A DNA stretch of 64,000 bases from Martelella radicis (GCF_014196625.1 NZ_JACIDZ010000003.1:248001-312000), one strand, 5' to 3'. Positions 53,355 to 62,208 are shown, counted from the stretch's first letter. The notes: generated from the letters alone by a model not told the origin. Numbers and translations: made by a program.

Positions 53355-53412
53355 GCGCTCACAAGGAGCGCGGCGGTTGGGCGACTTGCGCCGTACCACC
53401 CTTGCGGAGCGC
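53355..53412 (-). promoter_or_regulatory. Attenuator-like leader of the EamA gene
   Basis: Minus strand order: GCGCTCC (53412-53406), AAGGGTGGTACGGCGC (53403-53388), GCGCTCC (53371-53365), then GAGCGC (53360-53355). The second GCGCTC pairs with GAGCGC as a 6-bp hairpin followed by a T-rich tail; the first copy could pair with it instead. The middle motif resembles the T-box antiterminator bulge AGGGTGGNACCGCG with one mismatch. T-boxes are not established in this class, so this is tentative. Confidence 0.35.
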
Positions 53413-53428
53413 ACAGAATAGGAAAGAG

Positions 53429-53453
53429 CGCGCCGGAAGGCAAGCCCGGCGCG
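53429..53453 (-). terminator. Putative terminator of the motor-pair operon
   Basis: CGCGCCGG pairs with CCGGCGCG (8 bp, 9-nt loop) about 25 nt after the OmpA-like gene stop on the minus strand, followed by CTCTTTCC. The T-run is weak. Confidence 0.55.
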
Positions 53454-53477
53454 GCTGAGGCCGAAGGGCGAGCGCCC

Positions 53478-54509
53478 TCAGCGCTCGGTCAGCTTGAACT
53501 CGATGCGGCGGTTCTGGGCGCGTGCTTCCGGCGTTTCGCCCGGCGCGATGGGCTGGTATTCGGCAAAGCCCGCCGCCACGAGGCGCGTCGCCGGCACGCC
53601 CTGCGATATCAGGTAGCGAACCACCGAATTCGCGCGCGCGGTCGAAAGCTCCCAGTTATCGGCAAACTGACCGCCGGGCCGGATCGGTACGTCATCCGTA
53701 TGGCCATCGACGCGCAGCACCCAATTGATGTCCTCCGGAATTTCTGGCGCAATCTCGAGAAGCGCCGTCGCCAGCTTGGACAGCTCGGCACGGCCGTCAT
53801 CATTCAGCTCATCGGAGCCGGAGGGAAACAAAACCTCCGACTGGAACACGAAACGGTCGCCGACGACGCGGATATTTTCGCGGTCCGACAGGATCTGTCT
53901 CAGTCTGCCGAAGAAGTCCGAGCGATAGCGGTTGAGCTCCTGCACCTTCTGGGCAAGCGCCGTGTTCAGGCGTCGGCCAAGGTCGGCAATGCGCGCCTGC
54001 GAGGCCTCGTCCTTGGCCTCGGAAATCTCCAGCGCCTCCTCGACGGCGGCAAGCTGGGCGCGAAGGGCAGAAATCTGCTGGTTGAGAAGCGCCAACTGGC
54101 TTTGCGCCTTCGCCGTCAACTGACGTTCGGCCTCGAGATCCTGCGAAAGCGAGGAGATGCGGGCATCGGCGGCATCGCTGACGCCGGCGCCTTCATCGAG
54201 AAGCGACTGCAAGCGCGACCGCTCGGCCTGGGCCGAGGCGAGCGAAGCCTGCAGTGAGGCGATCGCATCGCTAGCATCCTGATTGTTGCTTTTCTCCAGC
54301 GCCAGAAGCTGCGTCAGTTCGGCGATCTGGCTGTTCAGCCGGTTCAGCACCTCGTCCTTGCCGGAGATTTCGCGCGTCAGGATAAACTGGCCGATCACGA
54401 ACACGGTCAAAAGGAACATGATCGCCAGAAGCAGAGTCGACAGCGCGTCGACGAAACCGGGCCAGTAGTCGACGTTGCGGTTGGATCGACGGTTGCGGGC
54501 GAGCGCCAT
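53478..54509 (-). CDS. MotB/OmpA-domain peptidoglycan-binding protein
   Basis: A 343-aa inner-membrane protein: one N-terminal helix with a short cytoplasmic tail (VDYWPGFVDALSTLLLAIMFLLTVFVIG), a long coiled coil of about 150 residues (LNRLNSQIAELTQLL onward), and a C-terminal OmpA-like peptidoglycan-binding domain with RVDGHTDDVPI and NWELSTARANSVVRYL. The Asp in PGFVDALS matches the proton-carrying Asp of MotB. The preceding MotA/ExbB-like gene ends 2 nt before its start, so the two form a stator-like pair. ZorB of the Zorya defence system has the same layout, but zorC and zorD are absent here. Confidence 0.87.
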   Translation of the reverse strand: MALARNRRSNRNVDYWPGFVDALSTLLLAIMFLLTVFVIGQFILTREISGKDEVLNRLNSQIAELTQLLALEKSNNQDASDAIASLQASLASAQAERSRLQSLLDEGAGVSDAADARISSLSQDLEAERQLTAKAQSQLALLNQQISALRAQLAAVEEALEISEAKDEASQARIADLGRRLNTALAQKVQELNRYRSDFFGRLRQILSDRENIRVVGDRFVFQSEVLFPSGSDELNDDGRAELSKLATALLEIAPEIPEDINWVLRVDGHTDDVPIRPGGQFADNWELSTARANSVVRYLISQGVPATRLVAAGFAEYQPIAPGETPEARAQNRRIEFKLTER

Positions 54510-54511
54510 GG

Positions 54512-55540
54512 CTACCGTTCCCCAAGCTTGTCGGTAAGGCGCTGCAGCGTACGCCGCATCTCCTGGGATTCCTCATGCTGCGCCTCGATCCAGTCGCGCA
54601 GCATCTGCTGTTCATTGCGCATGTTCTTCACGACGCCCTGAATGCCTTCGGCAAGCTGGGCCATGGCGGGAACGGAGCTCGCGCCCGCGCCGTTCGCTTC
54701 CGCGATCCGGCGCAACTCCTCGGCCAGGATCTCGAACTGTTCGGAGGAGCCGCTGGCAACGCCCTCGAGCGCAGGCGCAAGGTCCGACGTGACGTCGGTC
54801 ATCGTCGACAGCCAGTTCTCAAGCTCCATGTAGAAACGGTTTTGCGCGCGGCCCGCCTGCAGGTCGAGGAAGCCGAGAACCAGCGATCCGGAAAGACCGA
54901 GCAGCGAGGAGGAGAAAGCCGTGCCCATGCCCGAGAGCGGTCCGGACAGCCCTTCCTTCAAAGCGTCGAGTACATCGGCGCTGTCGCCCGAATTGGGGTC
55001 GAGGCTGCGGATGATGTCGCCGATCGAGCCGATCGTGTTCAAGAGACCCCAGAAGGTCCCGAGCAGGCCGAGGAAAACCAGCAGGCCGACGAGGTAGCGA
55101 GACGTATCGCGCTGTTCGTCAAGCCGGGTGGCGATGGAATCGAGGATGGAGCGCAGCGACGAAGTCGAAAGCGCCATGGTCTGGCGGCTGCCGATCAGCG
55201 CGCGCATCGGCGCCAGAAGCTTCGGATCGCGCCCGACTCGGTCGGCGCTTCCCGCAGCGCGGAATGAATTGAGCCAGGTCACCTCCCGGCGCAGCGCCAG
55301 CACCTGCGAGAACACCATCAGCACGCCGATCAGGAGAACGCCCAGGATCAGGCCGTTCAGTCCCGGATTGGTCATGAAGTAGGTATGCGCCTGACGGTAG
55401 AGGATCGCGACAAGAAAGCCGACCAGAATCAGGAAGATGAGCATGGTCCAGACGAAGGTCATCGGACTCGACATCTTTTGGGCATAGCCGCGAGGCTGGG
55501 GCTGGCGCCGATCGTCCTGTTCGAGTTCGAAATCCGACAT
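54512..55540 (-). CDS. MotA/TolQ/ExbB-type proton channel protein
   Basis: A 342-aa membrane protein with helices near residues 27-50, 60-80, 158-178 and 200-225. The conserved ExbB/MotA core reads LLVFLGLLGTFWGLLNTIGSIGDII and GPLSGMGTAFSSSLLGLSGSLVLGFLDLQAGRAQNRFY. A C-terminal helical tail of about 70 residues may form a cytoplasmic coiled coil. The start MSDFELEQDD at 55540 is preferred over an ATG 30 nt upstream. Encoded 2 nt before its OmpA/MotB-like partner; together they should form an ion-driven motor. No flagellar or Ton genes are near, so its load is unknown. Confidence 0.87.
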   Translation of the reverse strand: MSDFELEQDDRRQPQPRGYAQKMSSPMTFVWTMLIFLILVGFLVAILYRQAHTYFMTNPGLNGLILGVLLIGVLMVFSQVLALRREVTWLNSFRAAGSADRVGRDPKLLAPMRALIGSRQTMALSTSSLRSILDSIATRLDEQRDTSRYLVGLLVFLGLLGTFWGLLNTIGSIGDIIRSLDPNSGDSADVLDALKEGLSGPLSGMGTAFSSSLLGLSGSLVLGFLDLQAGRAQNRFYMELENWLSTMTDVTSDLAPALEGVASGSSEQFEILAEELRRIAEANGAGASSVPAMAQLAEGIQGVVKNMRNEQQMLRDWIEAQHEESQEMRRTLQRLTDKLGER

Positions 55541-55707
55541 TTCGTGCTGTCCTCCGCTCATCGCTGGCACCGGCCGAATTTTGCTGCACGGCCGAACGGA
55601 CCCGAAGCGTGCCTTCGGGCCGGTATCAAAGCTCTATTCGAAAATGCGGGCGATTTGAAGAGCGATACACGCAAAACCGGTGGTCGGTCCACCGGAAGCG
55701 GCAGGCG

Positions 55708-56505
55708 CTATTTCTCCAGGCGGCGCTGGAGCTGGTCGAAGAGCGCGATCCGGATCATCTCGTTGCCCGCAACGACGCTGCCGGTCTCGAGGCATTGCTG
55801 CCCGCCCTTGGTATCCGAAACGAAGCCGCCCGCTTCACGTACGAGGATGAGGCCCGCGGCCATATCCCAGGCCGAAAGGCTTTCTTCCCAGTAGCCGTCC
55901 AGCCGGCCGGCCGCCACATAGGCAAGGTCAAGCGAGGCGGCGCCCAGACGGCGGATGCCGGCAACTTCGCCCATGACATGGCGAAGCTCGACAAGGAACT
56001 TGCCATGCTGGCCGCGTCCGAGATGGGGAACGCCGCAACCGATCACCGCATCGGCAAGGTTGCGCCGCGCCGAAACACGGATGCGCCGGTCGTTGCAGAA
56101 TGCGCCGCCGCCCTTTTCGGCGACATAAAGCTCGTCGAGGATCGGGTTGAAGATCACCCCGGCGACCACTTCGCCGGAGCGCTCGAGCGCGATCGAAACG
56201 GCGAATTGGGGAATGCCGTGCAGAAAATTGGTGGTACCGTCGAGCGGATCCACGATCCAGCGGTGCTGGCCGTCGGTTCCGGCTTCCTCTCCGCCTTCCT
56301 CGCCCAGGAAACCATAGGTGGGGCGCGCGCGCATCAGTTCAGTCCGGACGATCTTTTCCGCTTTCACATCGGCCTGGGACACGAAATCGGCAGGCCCCTT
56401 GATGGAGACCTGCAGGTTCTGCACCTCGCCGAAATCGCGGGTCAGCGACCGTCCCGCCTTGAGCGCGGCCTGAACCATGACATTGAGAAGGGCTGAACGG
56501 GCCAT
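55708..56505 (-). CDS. Inositol monophosphatase family protein (SuhB-like)
   Basis: A 265-aa Mg-dependent phosphatase. Metal and phosphate motifs: DFVSQADVKAEKIV, FLGEEGGEEAG, WIVDPLDGTTNFLHG (residues 83-97) and the C-terminal SAWDMAAGLILVREAGG. Substrates in this family include inositol-1-phosphate and other sugar phosphates; SuhB also affects rRNA transcription in E. coli. ATG at 56505. Upstream of the motor pair on the same strand, with about 168 nt between. Confidence 0.92.
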   Translation of the reverse strand: MARSALLNVMVQAALKAGRSLTRDFGEVQNLQVSIKGPADFVSQADVKAEKIVRTELMRARPTYGFLGEEGGEEAGTDGQHRWIVDPLDGTTNFLHGIPQFAVSIALERSGEVVAGVIFNPILDELYVAEKGGGAFCNDRRIRVSARRNLADAVIGCGVPHLGRGQHGKFLVELRHVMGEVAGIRRLGAASLDLAYVAAGRLDGYWEESLSAWDMAAGLILVREAGGFVSDTKGGQQCLETGSVVAGNEMIRIALFDQLQRRLEK

Positions 56506-56609
56506 GACGAGAAATCCTCGGTTATTGCGCCGGCGCGGGACCGCCTGTTGCCGGCAAACAGGCTGTTGGCGGGTTCATGATCACAGAACGGTGTGGAATT
56601 CAAGGCCTG

Positions 56610-57731
56610 TCAGGCATTTGCACGCACCGGAACCTCATGGGTGACAGGCACGTTGAGAATTTCCGTGCGGTTTCGGCCGGCATTTTTGGCCTGGTAGAGG
56701 GCCCGGTCTGCATAATCGAACGCCTCCTCAAGCTGCGTTTCCCCAACGGTGAAGGCGGCAATGCCAGCGCTGATGGTAACCGAGAAGCTCTCTCGCTGGT
56801 GGGAAAAGACCAGTTTCTCGACGAGCGAGCGAATATGCTCGGCAATGCGGAAGGCGTCATCGACCGATGTCGACAGCAGCACTACGGCAATCTCTTCTCC
56901 GCCATAGCGCACGACGAGATCCGAGCGCCGCATCCGGCTGGTGACCGTATTGGCGATCCTTTGCAGAACCTCATCGCCGCGCGCGTGTCCATAACGGTCA
57001 TTGACCGACTTGAACCGGTCGATGTCAAACAGCACCACGCAGCCGAACCGTTTGTCGGGCGCGACCGACTGGCCGAGACTGTGTTCGAACTGCTCGAGCG
57101 CGCGCCGGTTATAGAGCCCCGTCAGAGGGTCGCGTTCGGCATTGAACTCCACGTCGCGCAGATAATCCGCGCTGCGTTTGGTCGCCTCAAGCGCCGACCC
57201 GAGGAGAACGATGCCGAGGATGTTCACAAGGGTAAGGGTGAAGCCGATGCTTTCCATGAGCGCAAGCGCGGTGTGGAATTCCAGCAAGAACAGCGAGAGC
57301 ACCATCAGCGCCGCGAGGCAGCCGAGCAGCAGAAAGCTTCCCGGCGTGCGCTTTTGCGGGACGATCCAGGTGAATATGATCCCGGCGGCAGCCGCGATGA
57401 TGATCCCCGCAACACCGGCCATCATGCCGTCACCGCCGATCATGATCCGCGGCAAGGCCGTGCAGGCGGCCACAAGAACTGCGCCGCCGGGGCCCGCAAA
57501 TGGACCGGCGAGCGCGATGAACACGGCGCGTGCGTCAAATATATAACCGGTTTCGAGGACGATCGGGTTGGTCATGGCGGCCAACGCGCCGCAGGCGAGA
57601 ACGACAGCGCTAGCATAATCTTCATACCATTTCCCCCGGAAATGGCGCAGAACCATGCCGTAGCCCATTACGATCAAGGCACCCAATCCAAGGCTGCCAA
57701 TCATCTGTCCGACAAAACTAAGCTGCAGCAA
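56610..57731 (-). CDS. Membrane diguanylate cyclase (5TM-GGDEF)
   Basis: A 373-aa protein: six or so N-terminal helices (residues 1-185) resembling the 5TM LytS/YhcK sensor domain (MTNPIVLETGYIFDARAVFIALAGPFAGPGGA), then a GGDEF domain with RDPLTGLYNRRALEQF, the metal-binding FDIDRFKSVNDRYGH and an active-site GGEEI (about 277-281). GGEEF-type sites are active, so c-di-GMP synthesis is likely. The I-site RxxD is not obvious. The start is a TTG with GGGGGA 8 nt upstream; the next ATG is at 57704. No EAL domain. Confidence 0.9.
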   Translation of the reverse strand: MLQLSFVGQMIGSLGLGALIVMGYGMVLRHFRGKWYEDYASAVVLACGALAAMTNPIVLETGYIFDARAVFIALAGPFAGPGGAVLVAACTALPRIMIGGDGMMAGVAGIIIAAAAGIIFTWIVPQKRTPGSFLLLGCLAALMVLSLFLLEFHTALALMESIGFTLTLVNILGIVLLGSALEATKRSADYLRDVEFNAERDPLTGLYNRRALEQFEHSLGQSVAPDKRFGCVVLFDIDRFKSVNDRYGHARGDEVLQRIANTVTSRMRRSDLVVRYGGEEIAVVLLSTSVDDAFRIAEHIRSLVEKLVFSHQRESFSVTISAGIAAFTVGETQLEEAFDYADRALYQAKNAGRNRTEILNVPVTHEVPVRANA

Positions 57732-57863
57732 GCAGTCATTCCCCCAATGAACCCGCTATCGGAACGGGACACGCGATATTTGTTTCAACAATTGGCCATA
57801 ACGTACACGTTAACGACCGAAAATAACATAAAAAACAAAATGCATTGCCAGATGGTCGAATAG

Positions 57864-58955
57864 TCAGTAACGCCGTGCGATCGCACGCGATCTGAGCGTC
57901 GCCCAGGCAAGGCTTTCCGGCGAGAGCGACTGCAACAGCTTTTCCATCTCCTCGCTTTCAAGACCGACTCGGCGCGCGCTCAGGTAGAAAACGGCGGCAG
58001 ATTGCCGATCTTCGATTGTGCCGATCCCGTGGAGAAAAAGATAGGCAAGCCTGCTGGCCGCAGCGGGGTTGCCGTTGAGAGCCGCGCGATGCATCCATTC
58101 CACACCCTCGGGAATGTCGCGCGGCATATCGGTCCCGTTGATCAGGTCCAGAGCAAGCTCGAGCTGCGCGGTGTCATGTTCTCCATTGGCCGCGCGGCGC
58201 AGCCAGTAGCGCCAGAGATCGCGTTTTTCCTCCGGCAGATCTTCGAGCGCCCGGTAGATCTGCGACAGCGCGTATTGCGCGTCGGCGACATCCGCCTGGG
58301 CGGCCTGCTCAAACCACGGCAAGGCAAGTTCCAGTCCTTCTGCTCCCGGGTTTTCCTGCACGAGGAGCGTGGCATGATTGAAGGCGGCGAGGGGATCCCC
58401 GGCCTCGGCCGCCTGGCTGACAAGCTCCCGCCCGCTCTCGCGCTCGGCCTCGTCATCCGAGCTGAGCAGATACATCCCGTAGCGGTTGACGGCGAAGGGC
58501 GCTTCGCTGTCGGCCGCCATCCGGTACCAGGCGCCGGGTTCGCCGGCCCGCCCTTGGGCGATCAGCTTGCGCTCGACGAGTTCGGCGATCAGGGTTTCGG
58601 CCCTCGGATCGCCGCGCCCGGCGCGTGCCATCGCGGCCTCGTAGGCCGCGTCGAACATTCCGCGCTGATAGGCCCCATAGGCCTCGTCCACCGGACCGTC
58701 ATAGGGCTGCTGCTGCGGTGCGGGTGTCTCATCTTCCATTGCCGGCGTCAACTGGGCGAATTGGAACGTGTAGGCGTCCGCCGGGCCCTCTGTCTCCAGG
58801 CCGGGCGGCAGAAGCGTTCCGCCGAGCCGGGGATTGCCGGCTGCCCCGGCGACCAGCCCTGCATCGGTCGCAAACTCACGCGCTGAGATCGCAAGCGAAG
58901 TTCCCGGGAGCGCGAGAGCAAGAAGAATGGCGGCGAGAGCGGTACGGACGGTCAT
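57864..58955 (-). CDS. Exported Sel1-repeat protein
   Basis: A 363-aa protein with a signal peptide (MTVRTALAAILLALALPGTSLA) and five or six Sel1-like repeats from about residue 100 on, such as AAEAGDPLAAFNHATLL, AAQADVADAQYALSQIYRA and AALNGNPAAASRLAYLFLHGIG. Sel1 repeats are alpha solenoids for protein contacts; in rhizobia such proteins affect exopolysaccharide and envelope signalling. The ATG at 58955 lies close behind GAGGT. It is followed at 8 nt upstream by thiE on the same strand. No partner can be named. Confidence 0.85.
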   Translation of the reverse strand: MTVRTALAAILLALALPGTSLAISAREFATDAGLVAGAAGNPRLGGTLLPPGLETEGPADAYTFQFAQLTPAMEDETPAPQQQPYDGPVDEAYGAYQRGMFDAAYEAAMARAGRGDPRAETLIAELVERKLIAQGRAGEPGAWYRMAADSEAPFAVNRYGMYLLSSDDEAERESGRELVSQAAEAGDPLAAFNHATLLVQENPGAEGLELALPWFEQAAQADVADAQYALSQIYRALEDLPEEKRDLWRYWLRRAANGEHDTAQLELALDLINGTDMPRDIPEGVEWMHRAALNGNPAAASRLAYLFLHGIGTIEDRQSAAVFYLSARRVGLESEEMEKLLQSLSPESLAWATLRSRAIARRY

Positions 58956-58962
58956 GACCTCT

Positions 58963-59616
58963 TCAATAATCAAACCGTGGCGCTTTTTCGTCGAGCGCGG
59001 CATTGATCTGGGCAACCATGCCGGCAGGGCCTCCCGGCGCTGCGAAGACGGCCTTGCCCACTGCAACAAATTCCGCCCAGGTGAGCGCGGCCTCGATCAC
59101 GCTTGCCGGCTCGCTTCCGGCCATGACGATGCAGGGGATCTCGACCATGGAGGCCCACCATTCGCCGAGTTCGAGGTTCTTCGGATGGGTCTGGGCATGA
59201 GTGTCGCCGTCCAGCTTGCCGAAGAAGACGTAGTCCGGGTTAAGCTCGCCGAGTTCGAGTGCCTGATGCCTGTCTTTTGGCCCGCCGCCGCCGACGATCA
59301 TGCGCGGGGAAAAACGGTCCATGGCGTCGGCAAGGACCCCGGTTCCGCCCTCGACATGAATGCCGTCCGCTTTCGCCCTACCGGCCACGCGCGTGTCGCC
59401 GGCGATGATGGCGGCGGCCTCGTAATTCTGGATCATCGGCACGATCAGCTCGGCGCGCTTCTGGAAGGCTTCCACCGCCTCGCCATATTGCGGGAGAATG
59501 ACCGAGGCGACATCGCCGCCGCGCAGCGCATCGGCGATGGCTTTCTCCTGCTTCTTCATGTCGGCGATTTCCGGTGCGATCAGCACCAGCCGGCAACGAT
59601 CCTGTTCCGTATCCAT
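58963..59616 (-). CDS. Thiamine-phosphate synthase family protein
   Basis: A 217-aa TIM-barrel protein of the ThiE/TenI family. Seen: DRCRLVLIAPEI at the N-terminus, GADGIHVEGG-like KADGIHVEGGTGVL and a phosphate-binding MIVGGGGPKDRHQALELGELNPDYVFFGKL. ThiE joins the pyrimidine and thiazole phosphates of thiamine; the TenI aminotautomerase is an alternative. Loop residues differ from classical ThiE (no clear GDD or QSK motif), so catalytic role is uncertain. ATG at 59616. Upstream of the Sel1 gene with 8 nt spacing. Confidence 0.75.
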   Translation of the reverse strand: MDTEQDRCRLVLIAPEIADMKKQEKAIADALRGGDVASVILPQYGEAVEAFQKRAELIVPMIQNYEAAAIIAGDTRVAGRAKADGIHVEGGTGVLADAMDRFSPRMIVGGGGPKDRHQALELGELNPDYVFFGKLDGDTHAQTHPKNLELGEWWASMVEIPCIVMAGSEPASVIEAALTWAEFVAVGKAVFAAPGGPAGMVAQINAALDEKAPRFDY

Positions 59617-59714
59617 GTTCCTTAATCCCTTCCCGCGCGGCGGAGGCGGTTCGCCCCTCTCGCTATTTCCGGATAAATCCGTTAGAGCGGAGTTTCAACA
59701 GGTGCTTTGATTTC

Positions 59715-60473
59715 ATGCTCCCCGATCCGATTTTTTACGCGGCTGCGATCCCCGCCGTTCTTCTTGTCGGCCTTACGAAAGGCGGAATGGGCGGCGCGCT
59801 TGCGCTTCTCGGCGTTCCGATTCTGACATTCGTCGTCGAACCGGCGACGGCGGCGGCCATCATGCTGCCGATCCTGATCGTCATGGACGCGGTCGCGCTG
59901 TGGACATGGCGGCAATATGGCCACTGGCCCACCCTGAAAGCCCTGCTGCCCGGCGCGCTCATCGGGACGGCGCTTGGCTGGTACACTTTCTCGGCCGTTC
60001 CTTTCGAGTTGACCCGAATGCTCGTTGGTATCGCCACGGTCGTTTTCGCTGGCAAATATTTCTACGACCGCTGGAAGCCGGGCGAGAAGATCGAAAAGCC
60101 GGCGAAAGGCCAGAGACCGGTCGCCGCCACATTCTGGGGCGCCATTGCCGGCTATACCAGCTTCATCTCGCATTCGGGCGGGCCGCCTTACCAGATCTAC
60201 ACGCTTCCGCTGAAGCTTGATCCGAAATCCTATACCGGCGCCAGCGTCCGCTTTTTCGCCATCGTCAACGTGATCAAGCTCGGCCCCTATTATGCGCTCG
60301 GCGAGCTTGGCGCGCCGAACCTTGCGGCATCGGCGAGCCTTCTGCCCTTCGCCGTCATCGCCACCATCGCCGGGGCCATGGTGGTCAAGCGCATGCGCAT
60401 GGAGGTGTTCTACCCCTTCATGTACGCCATGGCCTTTCTCGCGGGCCTCAAGCTCGTGCTCGACGGGTTCTGA
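59715..60473 (+). CDS. TauE/SafE-family sulfite/organosulfonate exporter
   Basis: A 252-aa inner-membrane protein of eight helices. The first repeat holds AIPAVLLVGLTKGGMGGALALLGVPIL, the second GAIAGYTSFISHSGGPPYQIYTLPL; these mark the TauE/SafE family, whose members export sulfite, sulfoacetate or similar anions. ATG at 59715 starts the first helix; 47 open upstream codons overlap the divergent thiE start. A strong bidirectional hairpin follows. Substrate unproven. Confidence 0.9.
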   Translation: MLPDPIFYAAAIPAVLLVGLTKGGMGGALALLGVPILTFVVEPATAAAIMLPILIVMDAVALWTWRQYGHWPTLKALLPGALIGTALGWYTFSAVPFELTRMLVGIATVVFAGKYFYDRWKPGEKIEKPAKGQRPVAATFWGAIAGYTSFISHSGGPPYQIYTLPLKLDPKSYTGASVRFFAIVNVIKLGPYYALGELGAPNLAASASLLPFAVIATIAGAMVVKRMRMEVFYPFMYAMAFLAGLKLVLDGF

Positions 60474-60481
60474 GACGCAAA

Positions 60482-60506
60482 GGCGGCCGTCAGCAGTACG
60501 GCCGCC
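60482..60506. terminator. Bidirectional terminator between tauE-like gene and gapR
   Basis: GGCGGCCGT-CAGCAGT-ACGGCCGCC, a 9-bp perfect stem in the 47-nt gap between two convergent genes; short T-runs on both strands. Confidence 0.7.
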
Positions 60507-60520
60507 GTTTCATCAGCGGA

Positions 60521-60787
60521 CTATTCGTCCTCAGGGGCGCGAATCATGCCGAGCGCGATCATGTAGGTGTCGAGCACGGCCTCTTCTTCCATGCGTTCCT
60601 GCTCGTCCTTCTTGCGCAGTGCGATGATCTTGCGCAGCGCCTTGGTGTCGAAGCCCGTGCCCTTGGCCTCGGCGTAAACATCCTTGATATCGTCGGCGAT
60701 CGTCTTCTTTTCTTCTTCGAGACGTTCGATGCGTTCGATGATCGAGCGCAGCTGATCGCGCGCAATGCCGTGTGCGTCGTCGGCCAT
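60521..60787 (-). CDS. gapR: GapR nucleoid-associated protein (DUF2312)
   Basis: An 88-aa all-helical DNA-binding protein, [38 protein letters not shown] followed by [21 protein letters not shown]. In Caulobacter GapR encircles overtwisted, AT-rich DNA ahead of forks and polymerases and stimulates topoisomerases. Conserved basic residues line the helices. ATG at 60787 has AAGGAG 6 nt upstream; a TTG two codons earlier is rejected. It is followed upstream by DUF1244, an amidohydrolase and pyk in a conserved order. Confidence 0.93.
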   Translation of the reverse strand: MADDAHGIARDQLRSIIERIERLEEEKKTIADDIKDVYAEAKGTGFDTKALRKIIALRKKDEQERMEEEAVLDTYMIALGMIRAPEDE

Positions 60788-60876
60788 GGTCAACTCCTTG
60801 TACCGCTGAAAAATGCGTGGGCTCCTGCCTGCCGAAAACGGCGGGTCAGGTCAAGTTCGTTCTTCGCACCGGCCGC

Positions 60877-61182
60877 TCATTCCCGCGGTCTGTTGTTTTC
60901 GAACGCCGCCTTCTGTTCCGCGCTCGCCTCTCGCTGGTGAAGCGCCTTCCACTCTTCATAGGGCATGCCGTAAATGATTTCGCGCGCCTCTTCCTTCGAA
61001 AGCGCGATATCCTTGTTCTCCGCTGCCTCCTGGTACCAGTTGGACAGGCAATTGCGGCAGAAGCCGGCCAGGTTCATCAGGTCGATGTTCTGCACGTCGG
61101 AACGTTCTTTGAGGTGGGAAACGAGCCGGCGAAAGGTCGCCGCCTCGAGATCGCGTTGCTGTTCTTCGTTCAGCCGGGTCAT
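60877..61182 (-). CDS. DUF1244 family protein
   Basis: A 101-aa helical protein of the DUF1244 family, function unknown. It has the signature AATFRRLVSHLKERSDVQNIDLMNLAGFCRNCLSNWY, where CRNC may bind a metal, followed by GMPYEEWKALHQ. ATG at 61182 (MTRLNEEQQRD) is preferred; 18 earlier codons belong to the end of the upstream gene. Lies 19 nt downstream of the N-formylglutamate amidohydrolase gene on the same strand, so probably one transcript. Confidence 0.9.
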   Translation of the reverse strand: MTRLNEEQQRDLEAATFRRLVSHLKERSDVQNIDLMNLAGFCRNCLSNWYQEAAENKDIALSKEEAREIIYGMPYEEWKALHQREASAEQKAAFENNRPRE

Positions 61183-61201
61183 TGAGGCCTCCCTTTGCTG
61201 G

Positions 61202-61984
61202 TTATCGCGTGCGCGAGGGAAAATGGCGCCGTGCATGCAGCGTCTCGTCTTTCGCGAGGGCGTCGAGGATGGGAACGAGGCGGTCGGTCCACAATTGAAT
61301 TCCTTGATTGTCGGCGATCAGGTCCTGACGGATTTCGACCAGCGCGTGGGCGATGCCCTTCGCCATGCAGTGCCGGTTCATCGTATCGCCCTTCAGGGCG
61401 CCGTCATAGGGCTCGTTGTCGCCGACGACGATACCGTCAATTGCGCCGAGCGCGGCCAGAAGAGGCCGGACGGCGCGCGGATCGCCATCCCACAGGATGC
61501 CGGCATGCCAGGGGCGCGCGGTCGCCTTCCAGAACGGGGTGAAGGAGTGGAGGGAAATGACCAGCGGCGGTCGGCCGCAAGCCTTTTCGGCATTACCGAT
61601 TTCCCGGTCGACGGCTTCATGATAGGGGCGGTGGTAGAGGGCAAGCCGCTTTTCCCGCTCTTGCCGGCTCAGCGGGTGATTGGCGGGAATGATTGCCCCG
61701 TCGGAAATCTTCATGATCAGCGTCGGATCGTCCTCGCCGCGATTGGGATCGATCAGAAGTCGCGAAAAGGTCGACAGGACCGCCGGGGCCGAAAGCCGCG
61801 CCGAAAGCGCTCGCGTCAGCGCCTCCACGCCGATGTCATAGGCCACGTGGCGGCTGAAAACGCTGGGCTCGAGGCCGAGATCGCCATAATCGCAGGGCAC
61901 GGATGCCATGGCATGATCAGCCAGAAGCACTAAACCCGTGTCATATTTTCCCTCTATTCTCTCATAAGCGTTGATCTTCGGCAT
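61202..61984 (-). CDS. N-formylglutamate amidohydrolase family protein
   Basis: A 260-aa enzyme of the HutG-like (FGase) family, releasing formate from N-formylglutamate or acting on related N-acyl amino acids. Seen: GLVLLADHAMASVPCDYGDLGL with the His that binds metal, FSRLLIDPNRGEDDPTLI, and LVISLHSFTPFWKATARPWHAGIL with another His. ATG at 61984. No hut genes are around, so a role in histidine breakdown is not implied. Same strand as DUF1244 and GapR; divergent from DUF1036-pyk. Confidence 0.88.
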   Translation of the reverse strand: MPKINAYERIEGKYDTGLVLLADHAMASVPCDYGDLGLEPSVFSRHVAYDIGVEALTRALSARLSAPAVLSTFSRLLIDPNRGEDDPTLIMKISDGAIIPANHPLSRQEREKRLALYHRPYHEAVDREIGNAEKACGRPPLVISLHSFTPFWKATARPWHAGILWDGDPRAVRPLLAALGAIDGIVVGDNEPYDGALKGDTMNRHCMAKGIAHALVEIRQDLIADNQGIQLWTDRLVPILDALAKDETLHARRHFPSRTR

Positions 61985-62208
61985 GGATATCCGCTGCAGA
62001 ATTAACAATAATGCGGGTGATGGCATAGAGTCGGCATATTCGGCAAGCCGCAACCGCGCCATTTGCCTCGCCTGCGGCGGGGCTTTATGATAAGGGCTGC
62101 AAATCGATTGAATGCGCCTTCCGCACGGTGACGCAAAACGAGATCTGGCACATGCGACTGAAACCGAATCATTTCAACTTCGGCGCCGCGCTCCATGCAC
62201 CCAAGAGC

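Noticed and set aside
53478-55540. Zorya phage-defence system
   Set aside because: The two motor genes resemble ZorA and ZorB, but no zorC, zorD or zorE gene is adjacent and the context is core.
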